Origin: Pseudogemmatithrix spongiicola
GTDB lineage: Bacteria; Gemmatimonadota; Gemmatimonadetes; Gemmatimonadales; Gemmatimonadaceae
NCBI RefSeq assembly: GCF_030623445.1
Contig: NZ_CP130613.1
Coordinates: 2,914,001 to 2,978,000, forward strand
DNA length: 64,000 nucleotides
Direction of reading: 5' to 3'
This document shows, in pieces, positions 63,941 through 64,000 of this stretch. The translations under genes were made by a program, and so were the position numbers. The first letter of the stretch is position 1, and each line of letters starts with the position of its first letter. The notes under the pieces were generated by a model, which worked only from the letters and a program-made list of their open reading frames with translations, ran no database searches and was not told the origin of the DNA.

Positions 63941-64000
63941 ATGAAGCGCTCACTGATTGCCGTCGCGGCCACCGGCCTCGCCATCACCCTCGTCGCCGCT
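63941..64000 (+). CDS. Secreted protein, N-terminal 20 residues only
   Basis: The window ends in this gene. The visible part MKRSLIAVAATGLAITLVAA is a typical signal peptide. CGGAG lies about 10 bases before the ATG; an in-frame ATG at 63932 could also be used. The product is unknown. It is divergent from the SufR-like regulator and is preceded by a clear promoter. Confidence 0.7.
   Translation, partial: MKRSLIAVAATGLAITLVAA

Noticed and set aside
1-64000. tRNA, rRNA, tmRNA or other standard RNA genes
   Set aside because: I scanned for T-loop (GTTCGA-type) patterns with matching acceptor stems and for known riboswitch cores and found none convincing; a covariance search could still reveal one.

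Overview
The window is about 64 kb of very GC-rich, densely packed bacterial chromosome. Codon bias is strong (G/C at third positions), spacers are short, ATGA/GTGA/TGATG start-stop overlaps are frequent, and there are no rRNA or tRNA genes, prophage or CRISPR array. The protein set points to a Gram-negative, aerobic heterotroph: secreted peptidases, a TonB-dependent receptor, DUF2911/DUF3299/DUF1304 proteins, a fused alpha-beta 2-oxoacid dehydrogenase E1, and Big2/Kelch lipoproteins. The best guess is phylum Gemmatimonadota. This is an inference from gene content, not a measured placement.

Layout. 0-13 kb: truncated lipoprotein, class A PBP, glutamine-dependent NAD synthetase, AraC-MGMT repair fusion, HNH nuclease, two secreted proteins, fused E1 dehydrogenase, TonB receptor. 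12-16.6 kb: HtpX protease, two translationally coupled thioredoxin-like [2Fe-2S] ferredoxins divergent from a CsaA-like protein, amidohydrolase, OsmC. 16.6-20.7 kb: a Big2-Kelch lipoprotein divergent from a membrane-anchored BTAD regulator that carries its own Kelch repeats. 20.7-23.8 kb: ECF sigma / anti-sigma / MoaB / exonuclease III operon, divergent from pdxH. 23.8-32.6 kb: minus-strand run with TPR protein, GNAT acetyltransferase, RsgA, small hypothetical, proline dehydrogenase, M14 carboxypeptidase and a two-gene fatty-acid beta-oxidation unit. 32.7-42.8 kb: glpD, BNR-repeat lipoprotein, TlpA thioredoxin, greA (minus), MBL hydrolase, DUF2911 protein, a DUF3299-ATPase-permease transporter operon and an M28 peptidase. 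42.9-43.9 kb: one intact IS481-type insertion sequence. 44-48 kb: small PAS, membrane and HhH proteins, and an M20 peptidase. 48-55 kb: minus-strand block with M1 aminopeptidase and a four-gene unit containing a RuBisCO-like protein. 55-64 kb: isoquinoline-oxidoreductase-type molybdoenzyme pair, diguanylate cyclase, M24 peptidase, CNT nucleoside transporter, SufR-like regulator and the start of a secreted protein behind an AT-rich promoter.

How the genes work together. Much of the block is scavenging of peptides (M1, M14, M20, M24 and M28 peptidases), proline, fatty acids, glycerol-3-phosphate and nucleosides, consistent with an oligotroph living on macromolecular debris.

The least explained material is in the spacers and in a few gene pairings: a C-rich leader repeat in three copies, always pointing at a start codon; a separate repeat built from ACATCT-like units, lying directly after stop codons; an intrinsic terminator in the greA leader; the BTAD-Kelch / Big2-Kelch pair; and the RuBisCO-like operon. 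No gene-free stretch exceeds 300 bases; the longest (5881-6164 and 61471-61669) hold only hairpins that I can describe but not name.
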